Below are positions 11,389 to 21,683 of a stretch of DNA of 64,000 nucleotides, piece by piece; within the stretch, counting starts at the first letter, position 1; the number at the start of each line of letters is the position of its first letter. The notes under the pieces were generated by a model. That model searched no databases and was not told the origin of the DNA. It saw nothing but the letters and a program-made list of their open reading frames with translations. The position numbers were made by a program, and so were the translations under genes. Origin of the DNA: Meconema thalassinum (taxonomy: Eukaryota > Arthropoda > Insecta > Orthoptera > Tettigoniidae); the NCBI GenBank assembly GCA_946902985.2, contig OX336389.2, forward strand, positions 1,010,693,441-1,010,757,440, in the 5' to 3' direction.

Positions 11389-11570
11389 GCCGATGTTAAT
11401 AATAACTCAGTAGCGGAGATATAGGCACTTGTACACTGGCTTGACACAATACACAATAACTTCCTTGCTGTGGTTTTATGACGTAACTGATGTGACGTAG
11501 CACTTCGTAGTTTGTACCAGAAATTTCCTGGCACTTTGTAGAAGTAAACAGTGAGTCGACTGTGAAAGCC

Positions 11571-11838
11571 ACTGCAAGGCTACTATGATGCCACGAGCAG
11601 TGCCAATGTACTATGAGAGCTATGCTCCCTTTATTAAAAAATTAGCCCACCAAGGCTGTCCATATTGGATTAACGGTTTCCCGAAAAATCAAGGATATTT
11701 TTTTACTCCGAATGTGCATAATAACAGATCATCAAATTTCAAATATTTTGAAAAGTTGATCCGGTTAGCTCAATTCAGTATTGCCAGCGTTACGCCCCTA
11801 TGTTCTGTTGGGCTTATTAGTTGGTATGGTACACATCA
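11571..11838 (+). repeat. Dispersed repeat Z, copy 2
   Basis: The copy begins CACTGCAAGGCTACTATGAT and ends AGTTGGTATGGTACACATCA. It shares long words with copy 1 (2440-2665), in the same orientation, and with copy 3 in reverse. The central part keeps TTCAGTATTGCCAGCGTT. Not coding. Confidence 0.82.
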
Positions 11839-11849
11839 CTAGAATCGTA

Positions 11850-12178
11850 CTATAAGAGCTATGCTCCCTTTATTTAAAAATTAGCCCACCAAGGCTATCC
11901 ATATTGGATAAACAGTTTCCCGAAAGATAGCCTTGATGAGGTAATGTTTGAGTGAAGGGAGCATAGCTCTCATAGTACATTGGCATTGCTCGTGGAATCA
12001 TTGTAGCCTTGCAGTGACATTCCCAGTATGCACTAGCCAAGCATCCTGGTGAGATGTACCATACCAACTGACAAGCCCCATGGTACACTGGGGCAAAAAA
12101 CTGGCAATACAGAATTGAGCTAACCGGATCAACTTTTCAAAATATTTGTAATTTGATGATCTGTTGTTGCGTTATTGT
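11850..12178 (-). repeat. Dispersed repeat Z, inverted copies 3/4
   Basis: Two pieces. The first (11850-11930) is a short + strand restart (AGAGCTATGCTCCCTTTATT). The second (11935-12178) is the reverse complement of copy 2, including the CACTGCAAGGCTACAATGAT head preceded by the unit end GCTTGGCTAGTGCATACTGG. The unit end next to a unit head implies tandem units before inversion. With copy 2 it forms a large hairpin-capable inverted repeat. Confidence 0.78.
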
Positions 12179-12620
12179 CTCAGCTTGTTTTTATTGTGCG
12201 ATATGATCTGTATAGCAAAATTAGCCAAAGGTTCATTAGCCTTGTGCTGCCCAGTGATCATAATGCAGATGGAATTAGTCAAGCTTTGTTTGCTGAACTA
12301 GAGAAACTGAAGGTAAATAAGTCCCCTGGAAAAGTAACAGCAAAGAGCTATAATTGTTTGAATGTGATGAACGGGCATCACACAGGTGTACAAGCAAGAA
12401 TGAAGGCTATGCACAAAAGAGCACATTGTTATGTGCATCAATTAAACTTGATTATCGAGCGTTGTGCAACTCCAAATAAGCAGCTCGTCATAAATCACTT
12501 TGCTGATCATAAGGAGCTACAAATGGACTATCTACAAGATAGTCGGTTAAGTTTCTGGTGATTTTTTAAAATCTATCAGAGTTCGAGCGTTGCCGAGTAT
12601 GATAAATTCTATCGAGAAAC
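12179..12620 (+). pseudogene. hAT transposase fragment (ZMYM/DUF4371-like)
   Basis: The open frame reads SQRFISLVLPSDHNADGISQ, ELEKLKVN, then NVMNGHHTGVQARMKAM and YVHQLNLIIERC. This is the DUF4371/RNase H-fold region of hAT transposases related to ZMYM1-type proteins (pattern: DG...MSG...GVQ...HC..H.LNL). The N-terminal zinc finger and the C-terminal dimerisation region are missing and no TIRs are seen. The fragment follows directly on repeat Z. Confidence 0.75.
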
Positions 12621-12765
12621 ATTGTTGCAAGTGTTTCTTTTATTTGCTAACATAACCAGTATATTTTACATCAGGTCATTCATATTCAAACTCAAAACTG
12701 AAAAGGAAAGAATAATAATAATGTTATTGTCTTTACCTCCCTTTTAACTGCTGCAACTTTTAGAG

Positions 12766-13633
12766 ATGCTAGGGGCCTGTATTTTTCCCAAAGGGAATTA
12801 TAACCATGCCAGTAAATATAATGACATAACGGACAGGATTGGCAAGCAACTAAAGACCCATGGGGTGAAGACGGTTTATAAACACACCGTTAAAATCTGG
12901 GATTGCTGCGATCTGCTAAGGACAAGCACCATCCACACTCCACTGCAGGAGTCCACAGAATCCCGTGTTCCTATGGACAGATGTACATAGGAACCATGAA
13001 GAGGAACGTGGCCACCAGACTCAAGGAACGTAACAGACACAGCCGCCTGGCTCAAACTGAGAAATCGCCAGTCGCTGAGCACTCTCTCTTGGCCGGCCAC
13101 AATGTACAGTGTGGGGACATGGAGATACTCTCCACCACCACACACTACCATACCAGGCTGCAACAGGAAGCTATAGAAATCTTCAAACACCCCGACAACT
13201 TCAATCGGAAGGAAGAAATTGAACAAGTATGTAATACATGGATCCCGGCCCTTAGGAACGCCAAGGCCAAGACCAAGGCACACATCAACCTGAGAACTCT
13301 CCTGCCACAGTCGGGCAGTCCCCCAGGGAACACCCGGCGCTCACGAGCTCGGAACTCGGCTGCCGCAGTCAGAGTACACACCGTACCCTGCAGCATGTAC
13401 GTAAGGCCAGATGCTCTAGCTGGACCACGCAGAGAACGCTCGGCACACAATATACTCTGAGCAGTGAGGCCGGTCCTCATTCCACTGCTGACTAACGAAG
13501 GGAGCAGATACTTGATACTGCCGGACGCAGTTTCGGGTGAAACGTCGGGTGATAACATCCTGTCTGGACCACGGCCTACAAGCCCGGACAACTTATATGC
13601 AGTTATGAACGCCGGCCGTGAAAACCTAAGCTG
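12766..13633 (+). mobile_element. Penelope-like element, 3' fragment with GIY-YIG endonuclease and LTR-like tail
   Basis: The 5' part (12766-12905) reads DRIGKQLKTHGVKTVYKHTV, the linker after RT in Penelope-like elements. After a frame change the endonuclease follows. The non-coding tail (about 13460-13633) has GTTTCGGGTGAAACGTCGGG, the kind of sequence found at Penelope ends. RT is absent, so the copy is 5'-truncated. Confidence 0.82.
12903..13460 (+). pseudogene. Penelope GIY-YIG endonuclease domain
   Basis: GVHRIPCSYGQMYIG is the GIY-YIG core (GV-R...MYIG), followed by TKR-like MKRNVATRLKERNRHSRL (catalytic Arg region), EKSPVAEHSLLAGHNV (conserved Glu/His region) and REAIEI-like QEAIEIFKHPDNFNRKE, where the metal-binding Glu is expected. 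The extended C-terminal part up to 13460 is Arg-rich and probably reads into non-coding tail. The frame joins the upstream 12766 frame only after a shift near 12903. The cysteine spacing before the motif is partly degraded. Inactive because RT is missing. Confidence 0.8.
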
Positions 13634-13641
13634 TTATATGT

Positions 13642-14038
13642 GGAGCCTATTTCCAAAAGTCGACATCTGACAATTTTTACAAAAAATAGATTTTCTTGAT
13701 TTCATATTCCTCTTGGAGAAACACATCAAATGGATTGTGTAAGATGTTCCAAAACACGATATTTATGGTTAAAAATCAATATTGAAGTTTGACTTTATTT
13801 CCATATCTCGACATCTGCTTTGTTAAGTTATTTCCATAATCCGACATCTGCATTTCGTTCCTAAAAAAGAACGCTTGAACTGTGGGGTTCAGGAAATTTT
13901 ATGTTATTCTTGGTACAAACTCTGACATAAACATAAAAAGTAGAATAACATAATATTTCCTGAATTTTGCCGTTTAAGCACTTTTTTTTTTTCCAATAAC
14001 TTAGAAAATGCAGATGTCGACTTTTGGAAATAGGCTCC
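13642..14038. mobile_element. MITE with ~28-bp TIRs
   Basis: The left end GGAGCCTATTTCCAAAAGTC continues GACATCTG, and the right end is its reverse complement ending at 14038. Flanks are TTATATGT (13634-13641) and TTATATTA (14039-14046), identical in the first six bases, compatible with an 8-bp duplication. An inner inverted pair surrounds ATTTTATGTTATTCT / AGAATAACATAATAT. Subterminal copies of CGACATCTGC recur near 13808 and 13840. 397 bp, no ORF. Confidence 0.85.
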
Positions 14039-14217
14039 TTATATTATGTGAGTGTTTCCTAGATGATCAACATATATGTTTGCAATTATTCCTGAAGATT
14101 GAACTACCATACCAAATCCTTCTATCTGTGTTTAGATTTTACTGTTGAATGTGAAGTTATTATTGTTTGAGAGTGAATTTAAATAAAATTATAAATTTTT
14201 CACTTTCTGGCCTACTT

Positions 14218-14264
14218 GAAATGAAAATCCACAGTCTGCTTCCAGTCTCCGACCGGGTCAGGAA
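14218..14264 (+). mobile_element. 47-bp micro-insertion with 14-bp target duplication
   Basis: TTTCTGGCCTACTT occurs at 14204-14217 and again at 14265-14278. The insert contains TCCACAGTCTGCTTCCAGTC and GACCGGGTCAGGAA. I recall a similar sequence as abundant in large insect genomes, but that is memory and unchecked. It looks like a severely truncated retroinsertion. Confidence 0.75.
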
Positions 14265-14785
14265 TTTCTGGCCTACTTAATTTGCTATATTGTATTATAT
14301 TTTCTTCAATTATTTCTATTGTTTTTTTGATGGGAATATTTGAATACATGTCATTGATTGTACTGCGCCATTGATGTTTAATTTTATTTCTTTAGTTTTT
14401 TTAACAAAATCATTTGTTTCTCTGAAGGATGCCCTGGTGAATTGCTCCTACTCGCTGCTTTTCCCTTTCTACTTTGATTGTTTATTCTAGCATATATAAA
14501 TATTAGGCTCCCATTGAAGTACTGACTGAAGAGCAATTTATACATAGGAAAGGCTAGGTAACACTGAAAAAAATGGCTTCAAAACTTTCATCGGGTTTTT
14601 ATTATTCCAATGCACCCCTTCCTTTGATCCCCTGCTTCTCTCCCACCTGGAGATGATATGGAACTGAATGACTTTCACATCCATCTCATGTACACATATT
14701 ATTGTAAAGCTGATGAATTCTTTTTCAGTAAGGTAGTATGATTACAGTAGGCCTACTGTTTGAAAATGATCTTCCTCGTCTTTAG

Positions 14786-14921
14786 GCTATGGAACATCAG
14801 ATTGCGCAAGTTGCCACACAAATTGAATGTGCCCGCCTGTTGGTATACAATGCTGCTCGACTACAGGAAGCAGGCCTGCCATTTGTCAAACAAGCAGCCA
14901 TGGCCAAATACTATGCTTCAG
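14786..14921 (+). CDS. Acadsb: Acadsb penultimate exon
   Basis: The exon encodes 45 codons plus one base. Visible stretches are [29 protein letters not shown] and AAMAKYYAS, the C-terminal alpha-helical domain that packs against FAD and forms the dimer/tetramer interface in acyl-CoA dehydrogenases. The acceptor is TTTAG at 14781-14785. The donor GT is at 14922-14923, and the single leftover G joins AG of the next exon to make Glu. The phase agrees with both neighbouring exons. Confidence 0.92.
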
Positions 14922-15011
14922 GTATTATTCTTTAAAAGGTTGATTGTTCAGGGTGTAGATTCTATAAAATAGTTTTTGATATTAAAAAGAAGCTATTGTT
15001 TATTTTTGCAG

Positions 15012-15190
15012 AGGTTGCTGGAATCACCACTGCAAAATGCATAGATTGGATGGGTGGAGTCGGCTTTATCAAAGATTTCCCACAAGAGAAGTTTTATAGA
15101 GATTGTAAAATTGGAACTATTTATGAAGGCACCAGCAATATTCAATTAAATACCATTGCCAAATATATTGAAAAGGAATACAGTGCATAA
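15012..15190 (+). CDS. Acadsb: Acadsb terminal coding exon with catalytic glutamate
   Basis: The exon encodes the last 60 residues and ends in TAA at 15188-15190. It holds EWMGG-type [12 protein letters not shown] (FAD pyrophosphate contact) and [16 protein letters not shown]. The Glu in IYEG is the catalytic base of short/branched-chain acyl-CoA dehydrogenases, which removes the alpha proton of the substrate. The protein ends KYIEKEYSA, the usual end point for the family, so the C terminus looks complete. The acceptor is TTTTTGCAG ending at 15011, and the preceding intron is only 90 bp. No frameshift or stop is seen in any of the three exons, consistent with a functional gene. Confidence 0.93.
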
Positions 15191-16391
15191 ATTATGAGAG
15201 ATGCAGTGCTGGATGTTCTGTCATATATAAGCAGATCATAAACAAAAGTGTTTTATACCGTCAGTGTGCTTCTGGCATTAAGAAAACATTCTCTTGGTCT
15301 GTCCAGTCACTAAACTGAGTTGTGTTTGTCCTCTCTTCTTTTTTGTGTATTATGTTTGTACCAATAACCTGTGTGTATGTGGTATAGGGCCACTTAAAGC
15401 AATTATATTAATTTTTTTAACTCCTCAATGATATAAGTTGTGACTAATTTTATAGTTGTTCAAACAGAAAATTAGCACACTCTTGGAAACCGCACAGTTT
15501 TTCTTTATTTCTTGTTCGGTTCTTGAGCTCAAAGCGAAACCTCTAGGGAATGATCGCTGTAACCTTGTAATATACCATATACTTATAATCCCTGACACCA
15601 CTTTCGCGTATAAACCCGCTGTTGGAACTAGGCTAAAACAGTTACAAAGAGTGCACTCATTTTTTGTTTGAGTGACTTTACTAGCATCATTCTGACATGT
15701 CACATGCATCAAGATGATTAAAATGTCAGCTGTCAATCTGTTACCAAATACGACTTCAGAGTAATTGTTACCAGAGACCAGGCACTTAAGCTTATCTGAT
15801 GAATACAATATTTTGTTCTCTTGTTGCTGATGACCATGATAAAGATGTTTGTAGTTTAAAGTGGCCTTACTGCATGTTTATTGAACCTTGGTGGTGAGGA
15901 TCATAGCTATATGAAGAAAAGACCAAAACATATTAAATGATTTCAATCATACCAAAACTAGGAAAAGATCGAACAAAAAGAGGCAGACAGGAGAGGGGAG
16001 GAATAGAGCTTGTCCCAAAGTCAATGGATAAAGAATACGAAGTTTAATGTTTTTCAGTCGGTCAACACAATTGTAACCGAATTGTGATGGATTATTCCCT
16101 AATCCTGAAAAGAATTACATGAGATTAATAAATTCAGAATGAAGAAGAATAAATGGACCCAACTCTGGAATCTTTTAGCATGACCAGAAATAACCTGTCT
16201 TGAGCCCCTGAAGGTATAGTCCACTTCATATTATGTAGGGTGCAACTCGAGTTGATGGATTAACGGCATCATGACCTTTGGCCTCCTTGGGCACTGTACT
16301 CTTTGACTGTCAGAGCCAAGGCTCCATGAAAATTGAGAGGAATCTATCACAAGGATTAATAAGGACCTAGATCAAATTCAATGATCTAGAA
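15191..16391 (+). other. Acadsb 3' UTR and downstream flank
   Basis: About 1.2 kb follow the stop codon before the next clear element. I cannot fix the polyadenylation site. One AATAAA lies at 16148-16153, inside what looks like a dispersed repeat, and an ATTAAA is near 15931. No further ORF with recognisable content is seen. The first part is the likely 3' UTR. Confidence 0.5.
16033..16140 (+). repeat. Dispersed repeat R, copy 1
   Basis: TTTTCAGTCGGTCAACAC, CCCTAATCCTGAAA and AGATTAATAAAT are shared in order with 23880-23985. Non-coding; class unknown. It lies downstream of Acadsb and contains the AATAAA considered for that gene. Confidence 0.75.
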
Positions 16392-18773
16392 CAGTGTGGT
16401 CCAACCCGCGGCCCTCGGGTTCATTTTTGTTGGCCCTTGCCCTTCTTACTGCCCTTCACTCTTCGACAATTATAATCTGTGGCGTCCCTTCTTTAATTTT
16501 CACTTTCATTCAGTAATGTTACGAAGGAGCCAGGTGGGAAAGATCCTGAAAAATACGTCAGTAATCAGAATTGTCTTTCCACGAATACGTACGGCACAAA
16601 TAGCGGCCCTGTCTCCAGACGACAACTGGTTGGATGCCAGTGATTGGCTGCCGATCAGTTCGCGATCGTTCGTGTGCTGTGGCGTATTTTCCTATAAAAG
16701 GGAGCGCAGGGCTGTTCGAAGAGGTTTATTTTTGACGAGAGAGGTTATTCGAAGATATAGTACGACGAGAGTTTGTTGTCATCGTTGTTGCGAGAGCGGT
16801 TCCTAATATGGTGGGACTTAGTAAACGGCGTATTGAAGATGAAAAATGACAATTTCAGTCAAAGTGGCAGGAAAGTTACTTTTTTTTAACATCATGGAAA
16901 ACCACAGTGTGTTAACTGTTCTTAAGTCTTAGGGATTTCGAAGGAGTATATCGTGAATGGACACTATAACAGCTAGCATAAATCAAAATACGATTAATAC
17001 CAGGGAAGTGCCAGAAGTTGTGTGTTTAATGATTTGAAGCTGAAACTATCAAGACAGAAGAATATATTTCAGCAACCATCAAACACTGCTGGTTTAAATG
17101 CATCGTATGAGGTATATTTAAAGCTAGCTAAAAGTAAAAAGTCTTTTAGGGATGGTGAGCTCATTAAGAGATGTACTGTAAAAATGGCATCTTCATTTGG
17201 GGATAATAATATGGCTAAAATTTTGAAATAGTGTCCTTGTCTCATCACACAGTTAGTAGAAGAATGAATGATATGGCTGGTGAAGTTTCAGGTTCTCTCA
17301 AGAGCATTTTGGAAAAATGTGAATTTTACTCTCTAGCTCTAGATGAGAGCACAGATATAGCTGATATCGGGCAGCTCCTTATCTTTGTCAGAACAATGAA
17401 CGAAGAATTCGAAATTCCTGAAGAACTGTTGGAATTAAGATCATTGGAAACCAGCAAAAAAGGTATTGATTGACATATTCAACACACTGGATGTTGTCGT
17501 TTCTAAATATGGAGGTTTTGTGAAGTGCTCTGGCATTGCAACAGATGGAGCTAAAGCAATGGTTGGTCCTAACATTGATTTAGTAGGACTGTTAAAAAAA
17601 GGGATTGATTTTTTTTGTTTTCCCACTGCATTATCCACCAGGAGGCTCTCTGTGGAAAAATTATAAGGCTCAGTGAGACAATGATATCTGTTCTAAATAC
17701 TGCACATTTAATGAGGGGAGGCAATAAAGCCTGTAGACACAGAGCATTTATTGCATTCCTGGGCAATTTGGTGGCTGAGTATGGTGACATTTCATTGTAC
17801 TGTGAAGTGCGTTGGCTAAGTGCTGGAAATTGCTTGTAACAGTTTTTTGGGTTGAGGAATGAAATTCTTGCTGTTCTCAAAAATGAAAACAATAGGCATT
17901 AGTATCAAGAAACACTGGAAGAAATCCAGTTTTTAAATAATCTTGCTCTTCTGACATATTCAACATCCCATCTAAATGCTTTAAACCTGAAACTGCAAGG
18001 CAGAATACAAAATATCTCCCAGCTTTATAGACATATTGAGGGCTTCCGCAAAAAACTTGATGTAATGAAAATTGCATTGAAGGCAAATAATATGGCAGAC
18101 TTCCCATCTTGTCAGCAGTTGAAAGAAGAAAAAAGTGACAAATTTTAGTATGTTTCATAGATATCAAGAAAGAGTTCCAGAACAGATTCCAGGATTTTTA
18201 CTCCTAAAAACCAAAACTTGCACTGTTCAACAACCCCATGGATATTGAAGTGAGTGAGGTGCCCTGCAACATTCAAATGGAAATCTGTGATCTTCAGGCA
18301 GACCCATTCTACCAGACTAAAAAGTGTGATGTCCCTGAAAATTTCTGGAAACTGATTTCAAAAGAACGTTTCCCTCAACTGCTTAAATTCTCTCTACAAG
18401 CGTTAACGCTGTTAGGCAGTACGTATGTGTGCCATAGTGCTTTTTCTACTCTCAAACGTATTAAATAAAAAACGAGAAATCAAATTGAAAGTGCTTCACT
18501 TGGAATCGAGCCTGAGACTTTGCCTTACTGAACTTACAGTGGACATTGATACACATGTATCAGGAAAGCGGTGCCAATCATCACATTGATTTCTCGACTG
18601 TAAAATGAAGTGGTATATTAACCTAGTAATATTAAACTTCTTTTAATATAAATTTTAATAAATGTTTTTGAGTAAAATATGTAATACGTTTTCTTTTTGG
18701 AATGTCTCTGGTCCTCACTTTCCTATACTAAAGTTTGATTGGCCCTCGGGTAACTAAAGGTTGGACCACCCTG
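16392..18773 (+). mobile_element. hAT element (GTF2IRD2/ZBED5-like) with TIRs and 8-bp duplication
   Basis: The 8-bp ATCTAGAA occurs at 16384-16391 and 18774-18781. Terminal inverted repeats are CAGTGTGGTCCAACC at the left and CAGGGTGGTCCAACC as the reverse complement of the right end. Subterminal GGCCCTCGGG is also mirrored. Length 2382 bp. The internal transposase is decayed. Confidence 0.93.
16808..18540 (+). pseudogene. hAT transposase, GTF2IRD2/ZBED5-like, decayed
   Basis: Words in order: KRRIEDE...FQSKWQESYFF (N-terminal zinc-finger region, 16815-16890), LKLSRQKNIFQQPS, SFRDGELIKRC, then from 17231 HHTVSRRMNDMAGEV, FYSLALDESTDIADIGQLLI (catalytic Asp region), SGIATDGAKAMVGPN, HQEALCGKII, CEVRWLSAGNCL (conserved RW), and near 18420 CHSAFSTLKRIK from the dimerisation region. 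This order is that of the GTF2IRD2/ZBED5-type hAT family. There are several stops and shifts (17229, 17473, about 17597, 17837, about 17900), so it is inactive. Its location downstream of Acadsb is incidental. Confidence 0.82.
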
Positions 18774-18781
18774 ATCTAGAA

Positions 18782-19965
18782 TTATCTACGTGAATGTTGA
18801 TAACGTGGATGTTCACACATGATTAAAACCGGGGATAAATTATGAACTAATTAGAAATATAGATAAATCTACAGCATTCAGCCCAGTCTGTGAGCATGGA
18901 TATGGCAAATATTTTGGCGACATAAGATCTGATATGAAGACAATGGAAACTCAACATGCCCTTACCAATCCAAGACAAAGGACCGAAATCGGGGGAGTAC
19001 CGCTCAGAGCACTTGGCTGGTGACAACCTAGGCCTACTTCTGAAAGGTCCTAACCGCCGAATGTGAGAAAAAGGGAAATATGGGATTGACTGAGAAGAAA
19101 ATAGATGCCCACCTCTTTAGAGAATACCTTGCCTATTAAACATGTCTTGAGGATGCAAATTTGGGGATGATGTTGATAAATTAAAAGGGGATTAATGGCA
19201 AAATAAAACAATATAATATTCAACTCATAAAGAATATCGGAGGATTATAAACGCATGAAGATCCATCGGCGCGGGTTGAAATCTGGAATTGGCTACTTTG
19301 AAGAGCGAGTTCCCCGGACTAATTTCAAGAAATGTGGGGCTATGCAGATTATGTGAATCCAGTGATCGATTATGGAATTGACTGTCATATTTGAGGAAAT
19401 TTTTGCCAGAAAATGATCTCTATCAAGTAATAGTAATGATATTATTTCTGAAAGGGATAAAAGTGTAATCCTACGCCTATTGTCTGAAGTTTGTTCAGGT
19501 ATGAATACGGTCCAGAACATCTCAACAGACACGCAGTTCGTCAGAAGAACGGGGTGAATATATGTCAGTCTGCTCCAAATGGTGAGAAATTTATCAAAGT
19601 TATTATAGTTGTTATACACAGTTTTGAAATGCCGTAAATCACTGTGAATCTACCTCACTCCGCGTCACTTATGCACGGGTGAGTTTATCAAAGCAGGGCA
19701 GTTTTTACATTCAGTTTGACAGAATATCACGACAGAGTTGTGCGCGGGTGAGTTATCTATGTAGAACAGTTGTTAAGTACCGTGTGCATGTATATCGTGA
19801 CAGAGTGTGCATGGGTGAAAATATTCGTATTCGAAGATAGGCAAATTTTATTCACAGAGACAGTGAGTAAAATCTCTGTACTTCAACATGGCGGATATGT
19901 AAAAGGTTGATATTCTAAACGTAAGCAAAATTAAGAAATTATGCAGGTTTATCGAGGATTGATAT
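18782..19965. other. Unassigned intergenic DNA
   Basis: About 1.2 kb. I recognise no protein domain. Near 19670-19820 three imperfect units share GGGTGA..TTATC-like and CGACAGAGTGTGC-like words, possibly short tandem repeats upstream of the RTE-like copy. A minus-strand open frame at 19293-19619 has no recognisable motif. Confidence 0.45.
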
Positions 19966-20375
19966 TGATATTGATAATATAAGCCAACTAATGGCTACAC
20001 TGCGATCTGCTGCACGGCTGAAAGCAACGGGAAACTACAGCCGTAACGCTATTCCCAAGGATATGCACCTCTCTATGCATAATTACATGTGATGATGGCC
20101 TCCTCCCTTGTAAAATGCCAATCCGGAGGTAAACTAGTCCCCTGTTTGGATCTCCAGGTGGGGACTACTCAAGAGGGGGTTAACATCACAGAAGTGACAA
20201 AGAGGAAATCTGATATTCTACGGATCGGAGCATGGAATGTTAGAAGTCTGCTAGGAAGTGGAAGGTTAGAAAAAAAAACTTGGAAGGGGAAATTAATAAG
20301 TTGAGGTTGGATTTGGTTGGGATTAGTGAAATGCGCTGGCAGGAAGACCAGGACTTTTGATCAGGAGACTATAGG

Positions 20376-21683
20376 TAGAGCCCTGCGCGGATAAACAAAA
20401 CGTTATCCGCATCCGCCCCGCATCCGCACGACTGTTATCCGCATCCGCCCCGCATCCGCACGACTGTTATCCGCATCCGCCCCGCATCCGCATGGCTTTT
20501 ATTCGCATCCGCCCCACATCCGCATGACTTTTATCCAAATCCGCTGATATTTCAATATTATGTTTAATTTATTAGATCAAGCATAACGTGTTAGGCTAAA
20601 CCAACACATTTAGACATTTGAGAAGAAAGTCGTTCCTGACAATTTGCTTCATTGCAAGGAACTTCAAGTTGGCATTCCAAGGGACTTCAAGTTGGATGAC
20701 ACTTCTGGTTCCTTAACCTCCGCTGTAGACAAAAAAAAATTGGCTATACATTTTTGGCTACTGTCGCACTTATCCTCAGTAAGTTTGATGTGCCCGATTT
20801 GTGTCCTGAGTATGAATACACTTTTTTACAGGTAAAACATCACTATATCGTTCACCTGTTCGTTTCCATTGAAAACGTAACCAAATGTCTGCCTTATCGT
20901 TGACTTGAGCTTTGTTTCACGCGCTATTGAATATTCACCATGTTTTATTTTAATAGATAGTTTATCCATGTTGGTGAAATTATGTTCATACTCACGGTCG
21001 CGGTAACATTCATTGCGTGAACTTCTCTTTACGCTTGGAGAAAGGGATTGACATTTGGCCGGAAATTCCAAGTCAGTTATCATCCTTCTGCTTCTGGACC
21101 CATCCATGTTCGCATAGATGATGTCATAGTTGATGTTACAATATCACAGCCAACGTGCTTCAGTGACAAGTTGGAAATAAATCTACAGATAAACCTGGAT
21201 CCCGAACTTCCAGGATAGCTTAGATGGCGAAGTAGCTGACATGAGGAATGTTAATGATGTCACCACGATGAACTAACAAGCTTATTGACAGCATTATATC
21301 TCGTACGTATGCAGTGAGAATTTATGATGATGAGATGTCAAGACCATCTACTACTGTACAAACATACGGTATTTAATAAAATGTAGTTGAAAGCATATGA
21401 GTAAATGATCTTCTCGTGTATAAGTGCAATACGTGCCTGAATATTTCGTACGCAATAGGCTATAGTAGTATTCCTCTTTTAAGCATGAAGCTGTATATTG
21501 GCATATCAAATATGTATTATTAACGTAAGTTTGTATTCTAAAGACTATCCGCAAATTTACTCGAAACATTATCCGCAGCGTATCCGCTATCCGCACAGCA
21601 ATGCAAACTATATCCGCGTGGCGAAAATATTTGCGGATATCCGCGGGTTTATCCGCGGATATCCGCATCCGCGCAGGGCTTTA
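20376..21683. mobile_element. Non-autonomous hAT element with ATCCGC-rich subterminal repeats
   Basis: The target duplication ACTATAGG lies at 20368-20375 and 21684-21691; joining the flanks restores the LINE sequence. TIRs are TAGAGCCCTGCGCGG at the left and TAAAGCCCTGCGCGG as the reverse complement of the right end. The 1308-bp element has no full transposase. On the minus strand, around 20875, TIRQTFGYVFNGNEQ resembles the start of a BED zinc finger from hAT transposases, suggesting derivation from an autonomous parent. Confidence 0.93.
20408..20540 (+). repeat. 32-bp subterminal tandem repeat, about four units
   Basis: The unit TTATCCGCATCCGCCCCGCA followed by TCCGCACGACTG is repeated with increasing divergence toward the inside. 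The opposite end (21545-21675) has scattered TATCCGC motifs in direct and inverted form. Such clustered motifs near hAT ends are typically transposase-binding sites; that role is inferred. Confidence 0.85.

Larger units (their letters stand above)
8219..11540 (-). mobile_element. LINE A (jockey-like), 5' UTR, ORF1 and first half of ORF2
   Basis: The 5' two-thirds of a jockey-clade LINE on the minus strand: ORF1 (about 11390-10310), the endonuclease (about 9975-9480) and the start of RT (8500-8219). It is cut at the RT motif A region by LINE B and continues at 3704-2745. Repeat Z lies just outside its 5' end. Confidence 0.75.
359..14785 (+). other. Acadsb: 14.4-kb Acadsb intron filled with transposons
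   Basis: The intron runs from donor GT at 359-360 to acceptor TTTAG ending at 14785, and both flanking exons are in phase. Nearly all of it is mobile DNA, listed separately: a LINE 3' fragment, mariner, LINEs A, B and C, a dispersed repeat, a hAT fragment, a Penelope fragment and a MITE. The coding frame across the junction is intact, so the insertions need not disrupt the protein. Intervals 359-540 and 14279-14785 show no recognisable element. Confidence 0.85.

Noticed and set aside
13480..13570. Hammerhead ribozyme in the Penelope tail
   Set aside because: CTGACTAACGAAG near 13488 superficially resembles the core, but the conserved GA after CTGAN is missing and I cannot place the three stems. 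A covariance-model search would decide.
16396..16806. 136-codon ORF inside the hAT element
   Set aside because: It overlaps the TIR and 5' UTR of the GTF2IRD2-like hAT and shows no conserved domain. The transposase begins afterwards.
19293..19619. Minus-strand ORF of 108 codons
   Set aside because: No recognisable motif, repeats, or neighbouring gene; ordinary for AT-rich DNA.
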